Source: Methylorubrum salsuginis
GTDB lineage: Bacteria > Pseudomonadota > Alphaproteobacteria > Rhizobiales > Beijerinckiaceae
Direction: 5' to 3'
Assembly (NCBI RefSeq): GCF_900114375.1
Contig: NZ_FOSV01000017.1
Span: 39,425-103,424 of the forward strand
DNA: 64,000 nt
Every line of letters begins with the position of its first letter. Position 1 is the first letter of the stretch. The notes below the pieces were generated by a model. The model had not been told where the DNA came from. It made no database searches and was given only the letters and a program-made list of their open reading frames with translations. Shown here piece after piece: positions 44,882-53,711 of the stretch. Made by a program: the position numbers and the translations under genes.

Positions 44882-45836
44882 ACTCGAAGACCGGTTCGCC
44901 CCGCTGGTTATGCGCGGTGTTGTGGTGGGTGGCGATGCCCCAGCCGGGGCGCGAGGCCGAGGCGCGCCGGTCGGTCAAGCGGCAGGCATAGCTCAGAGTG
45001 TCGCCCGCATAGACTGGACGCAGCCAGCGCATGTCCTTGAAGCCGGGCGACGGCCCGAGCTGCGGCACCGGGCCGGAGCGGGCGGTGAGCGCGATGTCGC
45101 GGGCGAAGGTGGCGTGCAGCCGCTTCATCCACACGGCCGCCGTCTGCCAGCCGGAGGCGCAGAGCGCGCCGAAATGCGTGGCCCGCGCGGCCTCGGGATC
45201 GAGATGGAAGACTTGCGGATCGTATTGCCGGGCGAAGGCCACGATGGCGTCCGCCTCGAAGCGGTGGGCGCCGAGCGGCCGAACCCGGCCGATCTCGGCC
45301 TCGCCCAGATAGGGAAACGTCTCGGCGTCCTGCGCCTCCGGGCGGGGTGCGGAGGCGGTGTCCACTACGACGGGGCGCGGCTCCGGGGTCGCCCCGGCGC
45401 GGGCGAACATCACGGCGAAGGCCTGCGTCATCACCGCCTCGCCGCCGGCATCGGTCAGCGTCATCGACAGGCGGGCGATGCCGCGGTCGGGCTTCGAGGC
45501 GGAGGCACGGGTCTCCTCGACCCGAATCGTCGCCGAGAGCGCGTCGCCCGGCAGCACCGGCTTGAGCCAGCGCAGGCGATCGATGCCCGGCGAGCCCATG
45601 GAGGTCGCCCGCGAGACCAGCGCCTCGGCGAGGAGCCGCATGCCGACGGCCGCCGTCTGCCAGCCGGAGCCGATCAGCGTGCCGACGAAGGTCTCCTTCG
45701 CCGCCGCCTCGTCGAGGTGGAAGGGCTGCGGATCGTACTCGCGGGCGAAGGCGATCATCGCCTCGCGGGTGACGGTGACCGGGCCGGCCTTGTATTTCTG
45801 GCCGGGCTTGAGATCGTCGAAGGTGAGAAGAGCCAT
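44841..45836 (-). CDS. tandem MaoC-like hotdog protein
   Basis: A 331-aa protein made of two MaoC dehydratase-like domains. The repeated motif is visible twice: FAREYDPQPFHLDEAAAKET then GSGWQTAAVGMRL, and FARQYDPQVFHLDPEAARA then ASGWQTAAVWMKRL. The YDPQxFHLD stretch carries the Asp-His catalytic pair of hydratase 2 enzymes. Probable acyl-CoA hydratase acting on a large substrate, since paired hotdogs form one active-site unit. It is convergent with cysC, overlapping 41 bases. Confidence 0.85.
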   Translation of the reverse strand: MALLTFDDLKPGQKYKAGPVTVTREAMIAFAREYDPQPFHLDEAAAKETFVGTLIGSGWQTAAVGMRLLAEALVSRATSMGSPGIDRLRWLKPVLPGDALSATIRVEETRASASKPDRGIARLSMTLTDAGGEAVMTQAFAVMFARAGATPEPRPVVVDTASAPRPEAQDAETFPYLGEAEIGRVRPLGAHRFEADAIVAFARQYDPQVFHLDPEAARATHFGALCASGWQTAAVWMKRLHATFARDIALTARSGPVPQLGPSPGFKDMRWLRPVYAGDTLSYACRLTDRRASASRPGWGIATHHNTAHNQRGEPVFEFTGSVFWQWAPPR

Positions 45837-45945
45837 GGGCTGCCGCGCGGCGTGACGGTTTCCAGCCGGGCTAGCACGCCGATGACTGGCTTCCGAGTCC
45901 AAGCACGCAACGCACCGGCGCGCTGCGCGCGGCTTCCTCTCATCA

Positions 45946-46063
45946 CGCCGTCGTTCCCGGGCGCGCCGAAGGCGTGCAATCCGCGACTGGCCGCGACACC
46001 ATTTCCATCCGCCGCGTCACGGATGGATTCCGGGTTCCGCTGCGCGGCCCCGGAACGACGGCG
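45946..46063. repeat. intergenic inverted repeat between MaoC-like and flagellar genes
   Basis: Arms CGCCGTCGTTCCCGG at 45946 and CCCCGGAACGACGGCG ending at 46063. Related to the element at 6669-6793. It separates the metabolic genes from the flagellar cluster. Confidence 0.6.
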
Positions 46064-46069
46064 GAGCGG

Positions 46070-46516
46070 TTACGAACGCACCTCGCGCTTGGCGACGAAG
46101 TTCAGCTCGTCCACCAGCACGTCCTTGACCACGTCGGAACCGAGGCGCTCGTTGACCTTGGCGCGGATCTGCGCGAGCCGGGCGTTGATGTCGTAGCGGG
46201 CTAGCTTTCGGAAATCGATCGTCGGGTCGCCGTAGATCTGGCGGAAGGCTTCGTCGACCACGAAGCTATTGGGGGGCACCGGCAGGGTGTGCATCAGCTT
46301 GGCATCCGCCGTGAAGACCAGCACGGCGATGACGTAGCCCTGGACCTTGCCGTCCGCCACCATCGGAATGTTGATCGGCGCGAGTTTTTGATATTGCAGG
46401 CCTTCCAAGTAAGGCTCGGTCGGCTTGGAAAAAAAGCCGCCGCCGAAGGTCACCGCCGCGTAGCAGGAGGCGATGGTGACGGCGCAGATCCACAGGCCGG
46501 TGACGAGGACTTTCAT
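46070..46516 (-). CDS. FliL-like membrane protein at the end of the flagellar cluster
   Basis: A 148-aa protein with one N-terminal hydrophobic segment (VLVTGLWICAVTIASCYAAV) and a soluble periplasmic part, about the size and topology of FliL; the C-terminal LARYDINARLAQIRAKVNE stretch recalls the FliL membrane-proximal domain. Similarity is weak, so the label is provisional. It is the last gene of the minus-strand flagellar run, 6 bases after the FlgN-like gene. Confidence 0.5.
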   Translation of the reverse strand: MKVLVTGLWICAVTIASCYAAVTFGGGFFSKPTEPYLEGLQYQKLAPINIPMVADGKVQGYVIAVLVFTADAKLMHTLPVPPNSFVVDEAFRQIYGDPTIDFRKLARYDINARLAQIRAKVNERLGSDVVKDVLVDELNFVAKREVRS

Positions 46517-46522
46517 GACCCG

Positions 46523-46852
46523 TCAGCGCCCGATCCGCGCCGAGTAGGTGCCGTCGGACTCAGCCGCCCGCAGGGTCGCCGCCAGCGTGTCGCCGATCTC
46601 CTCCACCGCCCGCAGATGCCGGGCGACCGCCACCTGATTGCGGGCGAGCTTGTCGTGGAGGCGCGCCAGCACGATGCCGGTGGTGGCGTCGATCTCCTCG
46701 GCCGAGACCGTGCGGGCAAGGCGCGTGAGTTCGAGCAGGCTCTGGCTCTTGGCGCGGTTGACCGCCTCCAGATCGATCTCGGCGTTGGTGTCGAGCGCCT
46801 CGGTCTCGGCCTCGATCGTGGCTTCCAGGCGCTTGAGGGAATCGAGCAGCAT
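46523..46852 (-). CDS. FlgN-like flagellar protein
   Basis: A 109-aa helical protein (LDSLKRLEATIEAETEAL... SQSLLELTRLARTVSAEE) with the size and helix pattern of FlgN/FliT-type chaperones of hook-associated proteins, in the position where alphaproteobacterial flgN lies after flgJ. It begins 2 bases after the rod-binding gene stop. Function is by position and size. Confidence 0.55.
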   Translation of the reverse strand: MLLDSLKRLEATIEAETEALDTNAEIDLEAVNRAKSQSLLELTRLARTVSAEEIDATTGIVLARLHDKLARNQVAVARHLRAVEEIGDTLAATLRAAESDGTYSARIGR

Positions 46853-46854
46853 CG

Positions 46855-47331
46855 TCAGACCTTTCCGGCCACGCCCGTCGCCGCGGCGGGCAGATTCGGC
46901 ACCGTGTTGGGTTTGGCGTTCTCCAGCATCCGGGCGATGCCGATGCCGCCGGACTTGGCGATCTGCTGGCCGATCTGGTCGGCGAGCATCGACTTCCACA
47001 GGTTGCCGGTGTTGCCCTTACCGTAGACGGCCTCGGACTTGTCCGGCAGCATCGTCTCGATGAATTGAGCCAGCACCTGCCCCTCGAACTTGCGGTAGGG
47101 ATCGGCACCGCCCTTCAGCGTGGTGTCGTTCTTGAGGCTGGTCAGCGCGCCGCGGGCGTCGATCGGCATGTGCAGGCTGTAGCCGGCATCGCGGGCGGCG
47201 TCGGCCGCGGCACTCGCGAAGGCGGCCGGGTCGCCCGGCTGAGACAGCTTGGCCGCCGCCTCCTGATAGCGAGCCGGATCGGCGGCGCGAGCGACGTCCA
47301 TGACGATGTCGGAGGGAGGGGTGATGCTCAT
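46855..47331 (-). CDS. flagellar rod-binding protein (FlgJ N-terminal type)
   Basis: A 158-aa protein containing the FlgJ rod-binding domain only: KFEGQVLAQFIETMLPDK, then YGKGNTGNLWKSMLADQIGQ and GGIGIARMLE. The muramidase part of enteric FlgJ is absent, as in other alphaproteobacteria, where such a gene is sometimes called cheL or flgJ. It helps cap or assemble the rod in the periplasm. Confidence 0.8.
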   Translation of the reverse strand: MSITPPSDIVMDVARAADPARYQEAAAKLSQPGDPAAFASAAADAARDAGYSLHMPIDARGALTSLKNDTTLKGGADPYRKFEGQVLAQFIETMLPDKSEAVYGKGNTGNLWKSMLADQIGQQIAKSGGIGIARMLENAKPNTVPNLPAAATGVAGKV

Positions 47332-47405
47332 CGCGAGGCCGGTCCTGACGGGGGGCGGCGATCGCGGTTCGCCACCTGTATTGCCGAGATCTTAAAGCCC
47401 CTGGC

Positions 47406-47819
47406 TTACGGGAGGCTTGCGTCCCTGCGCTGGGCCAGCCCGTCGAGGCGCTCGATACCCTCGACCCGCTCGCGCTCGCGCCGCAGCAGCTCGCCGACGC
47501 GCTCGGCGCCGAGTTCGGCCCGTTTCTGCGCGAGACCTTTCTCGCGGACATCGTCGCTCTGCCGGGCGGCGGCCTGCTCGAGTTCGGTGGCGCGGGAGGC
47601 CAGCGCCCGCAGGCGGCGGTTGGCGGCCTCCAGGAACAGGTGGCCGTGGCTGTCGCCGCCGAGAGCACTCAACAACGCTGCCCGATCCTGCTCGACGGCC
47701 TCCGCGTCGCGGCGGATCGCGGCGAGCTGCCACTCAGCGGCGCGGCGCATCTGCTCCTGCACGGCGGTCAGCCGCTCGGCGCGCTTGAGGCGTTTCGCCA
47801 GGTCTCCGGTTGCCGCCAC
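47406..47819 (-). CDS. FliJ-like coiled-coil flagellar protein
   Basis: A 137-aa, Arg/Glu/Ala-rich coiled coil without hydrophobic segments (AERLTAVQEQMRRAAEWQL, then AANRRLRALASRATELEQAA). FliJ is a coiled-coil stalk of the flagellar export ATPase ring, so the shape and location, 3 bases after fliR, support FliJ. Direct similarity is weak, as is usual for this protein. Confidence 0.55.
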   Translation of the reverse strand: MAATGDLAKRLKRAERLTAVQEQMRRAAEWQLAAIRRDAEAVEQDRAALLSALGGDSHGHLFLEAANRRLRALASRATELEQAAARQSDDVREKGLAQKRAELGAERVGELLRRERERVEGIERLDGLAQRRDASLP

Positions 47820-47822
47820 GGT

Positions 47823-48593
47823 TCAGCCCCGCCTCAGCCATTGCGCGTAGCCCGCGAGGAACTGCGTCATGAACTCGCCCGCGACCGCGTAGAGCAGGAT
47901 CAGCGCGCCGAACATGATGAAGGGCGTGGCCACGAAGTAGACGGGAATCGTCGGCGTGAGCTTGTTCACGAAACCCGCCGCGAGGTTGACCGCCACCGCG
48001 TAGATCACGAACGGGGCGGCGATCCTGAGCGAGAGCGCGAAGGCCTCGCCGATCTGGTCGGTGAGGCGAACGAGCGCGGTCTGGGTGCCGAGGCCCTCGC
48101 CCGGCGGGATGCGGGAATAGGAATCGATCAGCCCGCGAAACAGCTCCCAGTGCAGGTCGGCGGCGAACATCAGGGCGACGGCCGAGAAGACAATGAACGA
48201 TTCGACCGCCGGGATCGCGTCGGTGCCCTCCACCGGGGTGCCCGGCATGGAGCCGAAGCCGACCATGGTCGAGGTCGCGTTCATCACGGTTTCCAGCACG
48301 AAGACGAAGATGCGGCCCAGAAGCCCGATCAGCAGCCCGGTGAAGGTCTCGCTGGCGATCCAGGCGAGCGTCTCGGTCGGCGCCTGGCCCGAGACCTTCG
48401 CCTGGAACAGCGGCAGCAGCAGCGGCGTCACCGCGAGCGAGACGCCGCCCGCGATCATCAGGCGGACCTGCGCCGGCACCCGCGGGCTCGACAGGCCCGG
48501 CACGATCAGCAGGCAGGCGCCGACGCGGCAGAAGATCAGGAAGGTGGCGAGCGCCGCATCCCCGCCGAGCAGGCTGCCGGCGAGCGGGATCAC
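47823..48593 (-). CDS. fliR: flagellar export gate protein FliR
   Basis: Polytopic component of the export gate with FliP and FliQ, 256 aa. The GTG at 48593 overlaps the flhA stop as GTGA, coupling the two. Features: FLIFCRVGACLLIVPGLSSP in the first helices, VMNATSTMVGFGSMPGTPVEG, and LRIAAPFVIYAVAVNLAAGF. The N-terminal segment is as in other FliR proteins. fliP is not in the window. Confidence 0.9.
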   Translation of the reverse strand: MIPLAGSLLGGDAALATFLIFCRVGACLLIVPGLSSPRVPAQVRLMIAGGVSLAVTPLLLPLFQAKVSGQAPTETLAWIASETFTGLLIGLLGRIFVFVLETVMNATSTMVGFGSMPGTPVEGTDAIPAVESFIVFSAVALMFAADLHWELFRGLIDSYSRIPPGEGLGTQTALVRLTDQIGEAFALSLRIAAPFVIYAVAVNLAAGFVNKLTPTIPVYFVATPFIMFGALILLYAVAGEFMTQFLAGYAQWLRRG

Positions 48594-50671
48594 GAAATGG
48601 TGCCCAGCGACTTGATCTCGACGCCGCGGGCGATCTCGAGATGCGAGAGCACCGGCAGGGTCGGGAAGATGCGCTCGATGATCATGCGGACATAGGGCCG
48701 GGCATCGGGCGCGGTGACGAGGGCGAAGCTGTGGACCTGCCGCATCCGGTCGCGGATCGCGGTGCCGGCCTCGGTGCCGAACTGCTCGACGAGGCGCGGA
48801 TCGATGTCGAACTCGATCACCTCGCCCTTGGCGTCGCGCTTGAGGCTCTGGTGGAAGGTGAGATCCCAGTTGGCGCCGAGCCTGAGCACGTGGAGCGTGC
48901 CGTCCTCGGCCAGATCGCCGCAGATCTGTTGCGCCACGCGCATCCGCACATGCTCGGCGATCTGCTCGGCGCGGCGGGCATGCGGGGTGATCTCGGCCAC
49001 CGCCTCCAGGATCAGGTGCAGGTTGCGGATCGAGACCCGCTCGGACAAGAGCAGCTTCAACACCGCCTGAAGGCCGGAATGCGAGATCTGGGACGGGCTG
49101 ATCTCGTCGAGCAGGCGCTTGTATTCCGGGTCGAGCCGGTCGAGCAGGGCGCGCATGTCCTTGTAGGACAGGAACTGGGGCAGGTTGTTGCGGATCACCT
49201 CCGAGAGGTGGGTCAGCAGCACGGACGCGCCGTCGATGGCCTCGAAACCGGAGCGGCGCACCTCGCCGGCATAGGCATCGACCACCCAGAGCGCCTTCAT
49301 GCCGAAGGCGGGCTCGCGCACCTCCTCGCCGGGCACGTCGGGGCGCGGCCCCTCGCCGACGACGACCAGAAGCTCGCCCGGCCGCATCTCCTGCGTCGCC
49401 GTCGCGGTGCCGTGGATGCGGATCTGATAGCTCTTCGGCGGCAGGGTCAGGCTGTCGGTGAGTTTGATCTCGGGGACGACGAAGCCGTACTGGCGCGCGA
49501 ACTTGCGGCGCATCTTGGCGACGCGGTGCTGCAATTCGGCGTGGCTGGTCTGGATCTGCGCCGAGACCTGACGGCCGAGGCACAGCTCGATCTCCGGCGT
49601 CTTGAGCTGCTCCTTGACCGAATCCTTCACCTCGGCCTGCTTCGTCTCGGCCTCTTGCCGGGCCTTCGCCGCGGCGAGCGCGGCCTGGGCGGCGCGGCGC
49701 TTCGGGATGGTGATGGCGACGAAGCCCATCAGGCCGGACAGGGCGACGAAGGGCAGGAACGGCAGGCCGGGGACCAGCGCGAACATCAGCATGAGCGCGG
49801 CCGCGACCATCAGGGCGCGGGGATAGGCGCCGAGCTGGCCCATCACCGCCTCTTCCGCGGTGCCGCGGGTGCCGCCCTTCGACACGAGGAGGCCGGCGGC
49901 GAGCGAGACGATGAGCGCCGGGATCTGCGAGACGAGGCCGTCGCCGACGGACAGCTTCACGAACACGTCCGCGGCCTGGCCCAGCGGCATGCCGTGGCGC
50001 GTCGTGCCGATGATGACGCCGCCGAACACGTTGACCGCGATGACGATGAGCGAGGCCACCGCCTCGCCGCGCACGAATTTAGAGGCGCCGTCCATCGAGC
50101 CGAAGAAGGCCGATTCCTCTTCGAGCTCCCGGCGGCGGCGCTGCGCCTCCTTGTCGTCGATCAACCCGGCATTGAGGTCGGCGTCGATCGCCATCTGCTT
50201 GCCGGGGATGGCATCCAGCGTGAAGCGGGCGCCGACCTCGGCGATACGGGTCGCGCCCTTGGTGATGACGAGGAAGTTGACCGTGATCAGGATCACGAAG
50301 ACGACGATTCCGATGACGAAATCGCCGCTCATCACGAATTGGGAGAAGCCCTGGATGACGTGGCCGGCGGCGTCCACGCCCTTCTGACCGTTGGCCAGGA
50401 TCAGCCGCGTGGTGGCGATGCCGAGGGCCAGCCGCAACAGCGTGGCGATCAGCAGCACGGTCGGGAAGGCGGAGAATTCGAGGGGCTTCTGAATCCAGAG
50501 CGCCACCATCAGGATCAGCACGGAGAGCGCGATCGAGAAGGCGAGCCCGACGTCGATCAGGACGGCGGGCACCGGCAGGAACAGAACCGCCAGGATCGCG
50601 ACGATGCCGGCCGCGAAGCCGAAATCCCGCCGCGACTTCTTCTCCAGGACGAGCGCCTCGCTCACCGCCAT
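48590..50671 (-). CDS. flhA: flagellar export protein FlhA
   Basis: Large export-gate component, 693 aa: eight N-terminal membrane helices (LFLPVPAVLIDVGLAFSIAL onward), FHIPEP-like linker, and a cytoplasmic domain from about residue 330 (KTPEIELCLGRQVSAQIQTS). SAFPTVLLIATLLRLALGIA and GARFTLDAIPGKQMAIDADLN are strongly conserved. Its expected upstream partner fliQ is 2.3 kb away, because a LysR/hydrolase pair lies between. LysR runs into flhA on the same strand. Confidence 0.95.
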   Translation of the reverse strand: MAVSEALVLEKKSRRDFGFAAGIVAILAVLFLPVPAVLIDVGLAFSIALSVLILMVALWIQKPLEFSAFPTVLLIATLLRLALGIATTRLILANGQKGVDAAGHVIQGFSQFVMSGDFVIGIVVFVILITVNFLVITKGATRIAEVGARFTLDAIPGKQMAIDADLNAGLIDDKEAQRRRRELEEESAFFGSMDGASKFVRGEAVASLIVIAVNVFGGVIIGTTRHGMPLGQAADVFVKLSVGDGLVSQIPALIVSLAAGLLVSKGGTRGTAEEAVMGQLGAYPRALMVAAALMLMFALVPGLPFLPFVALSGLMGFVAITIPKRRAAQAALAAAKARQEAETKQAEVKDSVKEQLKTPEIELCLGRQVSAQIQTSHAELQHRVAKMRRKFARQYGFVVPEIKLTDSLTLPPKSYQIRIHGTATATQEMRPGELLVVVGEGPRPDVPGEEVREPAFGMKALWVVDAYAGEVRRSGFEAIDGASVLLTHLSEVIRNNLPQFLSYKDMRALLDRLDPEYKRLLDEISPSQISHSGLQAVLKLLLSERVSIRNLHLILEAVAEITPHARRAEQIAEHVRMRVAQQICGDLAEDGTLHVLRLGANWDLTFHQSLKRDAKGEVIEFDIDPRLVEQFGTEAGTAIRDRMRQVHSFALVTAPDARPYVRMIIERIFPTLPVLSHLEIARGVEIKSLGTIS

Positions 50672-50747
50672 GACGACACCGCTTCCCGCATCATGGGGCC
50701 GTGATGGCGGAGGAAGCTTGCGCGGGGATGGGTCCTCCCAGGTGCGG

Positions 50748-51650
50748 TCAGACGATCCCGTCGATCCGTCGTAGTTCCGGGATCAGAAAGTCGATGAACG
50801 CACGGACGACCGGCCTCAGGAACTTGGCGGAGGCGTAGGTCAGAAAAAGTTCGCTCGCCTCGACTTCGTCCTGCGGCAGGGCGCGGACGAGGCGCCCCGA
50901 TGCCAAGTGATCGGCAACGAGCAGGTGCTGCGCCGTTCCGATGCCGCGCCCCGCTTCGAGGGCCCCGACCAGCACCTGGGGGTTGTTGGTCGTAAGAACC
51001 GGATGGACCTGGACCTCCGTCGTCGAGGGGCCGCGGCACAGCGTGATCGTGCCTTGTCTGGACAGGATCGTGGTCGAGACGATCAGTCCGTGGCGAACGA
51101 GGTCGAGATGGTTGCCGGGCGTTCCGTGCCGCGCGAGGTAGTCGGGGGCTGCGACCAGTATGCGACGGCTCGCTCCGACGCGCCGTGCGATCAGGTTCTG
51201 CGCTTCGGGGCGCCCGACACACAAAGCGAGGTCGATGTTGTCCTCGATGAGATTGATCGCCCGATCCTCGAGCGTCAGCGACACCCGCAACTGGGGGTGA
51301 CGGCTCTGAAAGTCGAACACGATCCGGCTCAGATGCCGCTCACCGACGCAGACCGGGCCATGGATGTGCAGGTCACCCGTGATCGAGCCGGCGCCGTTCC
51401 GGACATCCTCGATAGCGGCGTCGATGGTCGACAAAGCGCCGCTCGTCGCATCGTAGAGGAGACGACCCGGCTCGCTGAGCTGCATCGCCCGTGGGCTTCG
51501 ATGCAGGAGGCGCGTGCCCATGTGCCCTTCCAACTCGCGCAGGATCTTGCTGACGGCAGGCTGGGAAATCCCGAGGTCGCGGGCGGCGGCGGTCATGGAA
51601 CCGCGCTCGACGACGCGGATGAACACCCGAAGCGCGGCCACCGTGTTCAT
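50748..51650 (-). CDS. LysR-family transcriptional regulator
   Basis: A 300-aa LysR protein: helix-turn-helix in MTAAARDLGISQPAVSKILR and the C-terminal effector-binding fold. It is divergent from the epoxide-hydrolase-like gene and shares a perfect dyad with it. The product probably controls that gene. It sits between fliQ and flhA, where the flagellar cluster is interrupted. Lower G+C than flanking flagellar genes by eye. Confidence 0.9.
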   Translation of the reverse strand: MNTVAALRVFIRVVERGSMTAAARDLGISQPAVSKILRELEGHMGTRLLHRSPRAMQLSEPGRLLYDATSGALSTIDAAIEDVRNGAGSITGDLHIHGPVCVGERHLSRIVFDFQSRHPQLRVSLTLEDRAINLIEDNIDLALCVGRPEAQNLIARRVGASRRILVAAPDYLARHGTPGNHLDLVRHGLIVSTTILSRQGTITLCRGPSTTEVQVHPVLTTNNPQVLVGALEAGRGIGTAQHLLVADHLASGRLVRALPQDEVEASELFLTYASAKFLRPVVRAFIDFLIPELRRIDGIV

Positions 51651-51652
51651 CG

Positions 51653-51667
51653 ATAACCTGCGGTTAT
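51653..51667. promoter_or_regulatory. LysR-type operator (T-N11-A dyad)
   Basis: ATAACC-TGC-GGTTAT is a perfect 6-base inverted repeat with a 3-base centre and contains T-N11-A at 51654-51666, the LysR box form. It lies between divergent starts at 51650 and 51748, right above the regulator's own start, which suits autorepression. Confidence 0.6.
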
Positions 51668-51747
51668 GGAAACCATGCCCCCATCACCGATAGGCGGGGT
51701 CTCGCAAATCCGCAAACTCGTGCCGTCAGACCGGACGGAGCGCGGAC

Positions 51748-52692
51748 ATGAATCAAGGACGTCGAACCCTGCTGCTCGGCGCGGCCGCCGGGGCTCTCCT
51801 GCCGCGCGGACAGGCCAGCGCCGATCCGGCTCGAGATCGAACGGACGCCGCATTGTTGCCCCCGGGCGGCACCCGCCACTTCGTCGCCGCGAACGGCGTC
51901 CGTCTGCATGCCGTCACGGCCGGGAGCGGCCCGCCGGTGGTCCTGCTGCACGGGTGGCCGCAGACGTGGTATGCGTGGCGCGACACGATGGAGCGGCTGT
52001 CCGACCGCTTCACCCTCATCGCGCCCGATCTGCGCGGCATAGGTCTCTCCGAGCGGACCGCGTCGGGTTACGAGAAGCGCACGCTCGCCGCCGATATCGC
52101 GGCGCTCATCGTCCAAAGAGCCGGGGGCCGGGCGCGCGTCGTCGGGCACGACATGGGCGGCAAGGTCGCCCTGGCTCTGGCCTACCTCCATCCCGAATGC
52201 GTGGAGCGGCTCGTCCTGGTCGATTGCGCGGTGCCCGGCACCGAAAGCGGCGACGCCTTGAACGGAGGCGCGTGGCATTACGGTTTCCACATGGCGCCCG
52301 GCTTCCCCGAAATGCTTACGCGGGGTCGCGAGCGCGACTACATCCGCGCGCAGATCAGGACATGGTCGCATCGCAAGGACGCGGTGACGGAAGCCGCGAT
52401 CACGGAGCATGCCCGGCACTACGCGACGTCGGGCGGCATGACGGCCGGGTTCAATCTCTACCGGACTCTGCCGCAGGATGCCGAACTCATCGCGTCGTTC
52501 GGCGAGCGTAAGCTCGACATTCCCGTGCTGACGATCGGCGGTCGCTACAGCGTCGGGAATCGTCTCGCGGCCGCGATGCGCCCGCGCGCGACGAAGTTGG
52601 AAAGCGTGATCGCGCAGGAGAGCGGGCATTTCGTGCCCGAAGAGGAGCCGACGTTCTTCTGCGATCAGGTCGCCCGGTTCCTGTCGGCATAG
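51748..52692 (+). CDS. epoxide-hydrolase-like alpha/beta hydrolase, exported
   Basis: A 314-aa protein of the epoxide hydrolase/haloalkane dehalogenase branch: HGWP at 68-71, nucleophile elbow GHDMGG at 133-138 with Asp135 as nucleophile, and catalytic His294 in ESGHFVPEEE. The acid is not obvious at the usual site. An Arg-Arg signal with hydrophobic core (GRRTLLLGAAAGALL) suggests Tat export. Target gene of the divergent LysR regulator. Substrate unknown. Confidence 0.85.
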   Translation: MNQGRRTLLLGAAAGALLPRGQASADPARDRTDAALLPPGGTRHFVAANGVRLHAVTAGSGPPVVLLHGWPQTWYAWRDTMERLSDRFTLIAPDLRGIGLSERTASGYEKRTLAADIAALIVQRAGGRARVVGHDMGGKVALALAYLHPECVERLVLVDCAVPGTESGDALNGGAWHYGFHMAPGFPEMLTRGRERDYIRAQIRTWSHRKDAVTEAAITEHARHYATSGGMTAGFNLYRTLPQDAELIASFGERKLDIPVLTIGGRYSVGNRLAAAMRPRATKLESVIAQESGHFVPEEEPTFFCDQVARFLSA

Positions 52693-52898
52693 GTCGGGCG
52701 CTACCGAGGGCGCTGGCGCACTTGCGAGCTCTCAAGGGGAACGCGAAACGGGAACCCTTGGCCCACCTTGGCCATTGAAAGCGGTGAACAGGCCGCACAC
52801 GCATTGCGGCAAATCGGTGATCGCGCTCACGGCGGTTCCGAATTCGTGATATGGACCAAAGTCGAAGCTTTTGCCCTTCCCAAGGTCGAGGCTTTGAA

Positions 52899-52953
52899 GG
52901 GACCGGGCGGCTCAAGTCTCGACAGCTTTTCCGCCCGGTCCCGCCCTCTTTTT
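52899..52953 (+). terminator. rho-independent terminator after the epoxide-hydrolase-like gene
   Basis: GGGACCGGGCGG at 52899-52910 pairs perfectly with 52931-52942 around a 20-base loop, followed by GCCCTCTTTTT. The run of T is on the plus strand, so it stops transcripts coming from the hydrolase before they read into fliQ antisense. The 206 bases between the stop and the stem hold no gene. Confidence 0.8.
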
Positions 52954-52961
52954 CAGCCGCC

Positions 52962-53228
52962 TCAGAATCCGGTCGCGATCTTGCCGTAGGTCATCTCGGC
53001 GAAGGCGTGGATCTGGCCGCCGACGAAGGTGCCGGTGACGAGCAGCACCAGCAGGATCGCGACGATCTTCGGCACGAAGGTGAGCGTCACCTCCTGAATC
53101 TGCGTCAGCGCCTGCACCAGCGCCACGACGATGCCGATCAGCATCGCGGCGCCCACGGAAGGACCGGCGCCGATCAGCACGGTCCAGATCGCCGCGCGGA
53201 CCAGTTCGAGGGCGTCGACCTCGTTCAT
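52962..53228 (-). CDS. fliQ: flagellar export gate protein FliQ
   Basis: An 88-aa, two-helix membrane protein of the export gate: MLIGIVVALVQALTQIQEVT followed by LTFVPKIVAILLVLLVTGTF. Full length for FliQ. It is the last gene before the interrupted junction with flhA. Confidence 0.92.
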   Translation of the reverse strand: MNEVDALELVRAAIWTVLIGAGPSVGAAMLIGIVVALVQALTQIQEVTLTFVPKIVAILLVLLVTGTFVGGQIHAFAEMTYGKIATGF

Positions 53229-53294
53229 GAAGCGTCGGTCCGAAAGGGGGCCGCGGCTTCCAAAAAAGCCGAGGCGGAACGAGACTCTGGAGAA

Positions 53295-53711
53295 TTAGCT
53301 GATCGAGAGGCCGGAGGCGAGGAGCATCTCCCGGCCGTCCTTGAGCTTGGCCACCGCGCCGTCGCTCGTCACCCGCACCGATTCGACGATGCCCGACACC
53401 GTGCCGTCGTCGGAGGTGATGGTGCGGCCGATGATGGCGTCGGCTTGGTCGAGGAAGCTCGCCGAGAGCAGCGAATCGAGCTTCTGGTTGGTCTTGGTCG
53501 CCTGTTCCACCTGCGAGAAGGTGGCGAGCTGGCCGACATACTCGGTGGAATCCATCGGCTTGGTCGGGTCCTGATTCTGCAGCTGGGCCATCAGCAGGGT
53601 CAGGAAGGTGTCGGCGTTCATCTTGGAGGCGACCGAGGTGGCCGCCTTGGCGGCCGCGCCGGTGGTGGAGGTGACGCCGGTGGTCGGGACCGTGGTGTTG
53701 ACGACGCTCAT
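53295..53711 (-). CDS. flgD: flagellar hook capping protein FlgD
   Basis: Hook-cap protein required for FlgE polymerization, 138 aa. Conserved core MNADTFLTLLMAQLQNQDPT then KPMDSTEYVGQLATFSQVEQ. It lacks the longer C-terminal domain of enteric FlgD, as in other alphaproteobacteria. ATGA overlap with flbT. Confidence 0.9.
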   Translation of the reverse strand: MSVVNTTVPTTGVTSTTGAAAKAATSVASKMNADTFLTLLMAQLQNQDPTKPMDSTEYVGQLATFSQVEQATKTNQKLDSLLSASFLDQADAIIGRTITSDDGTVSGIVESVRVTSDGAVAKLKDGREMLLASGLSIS

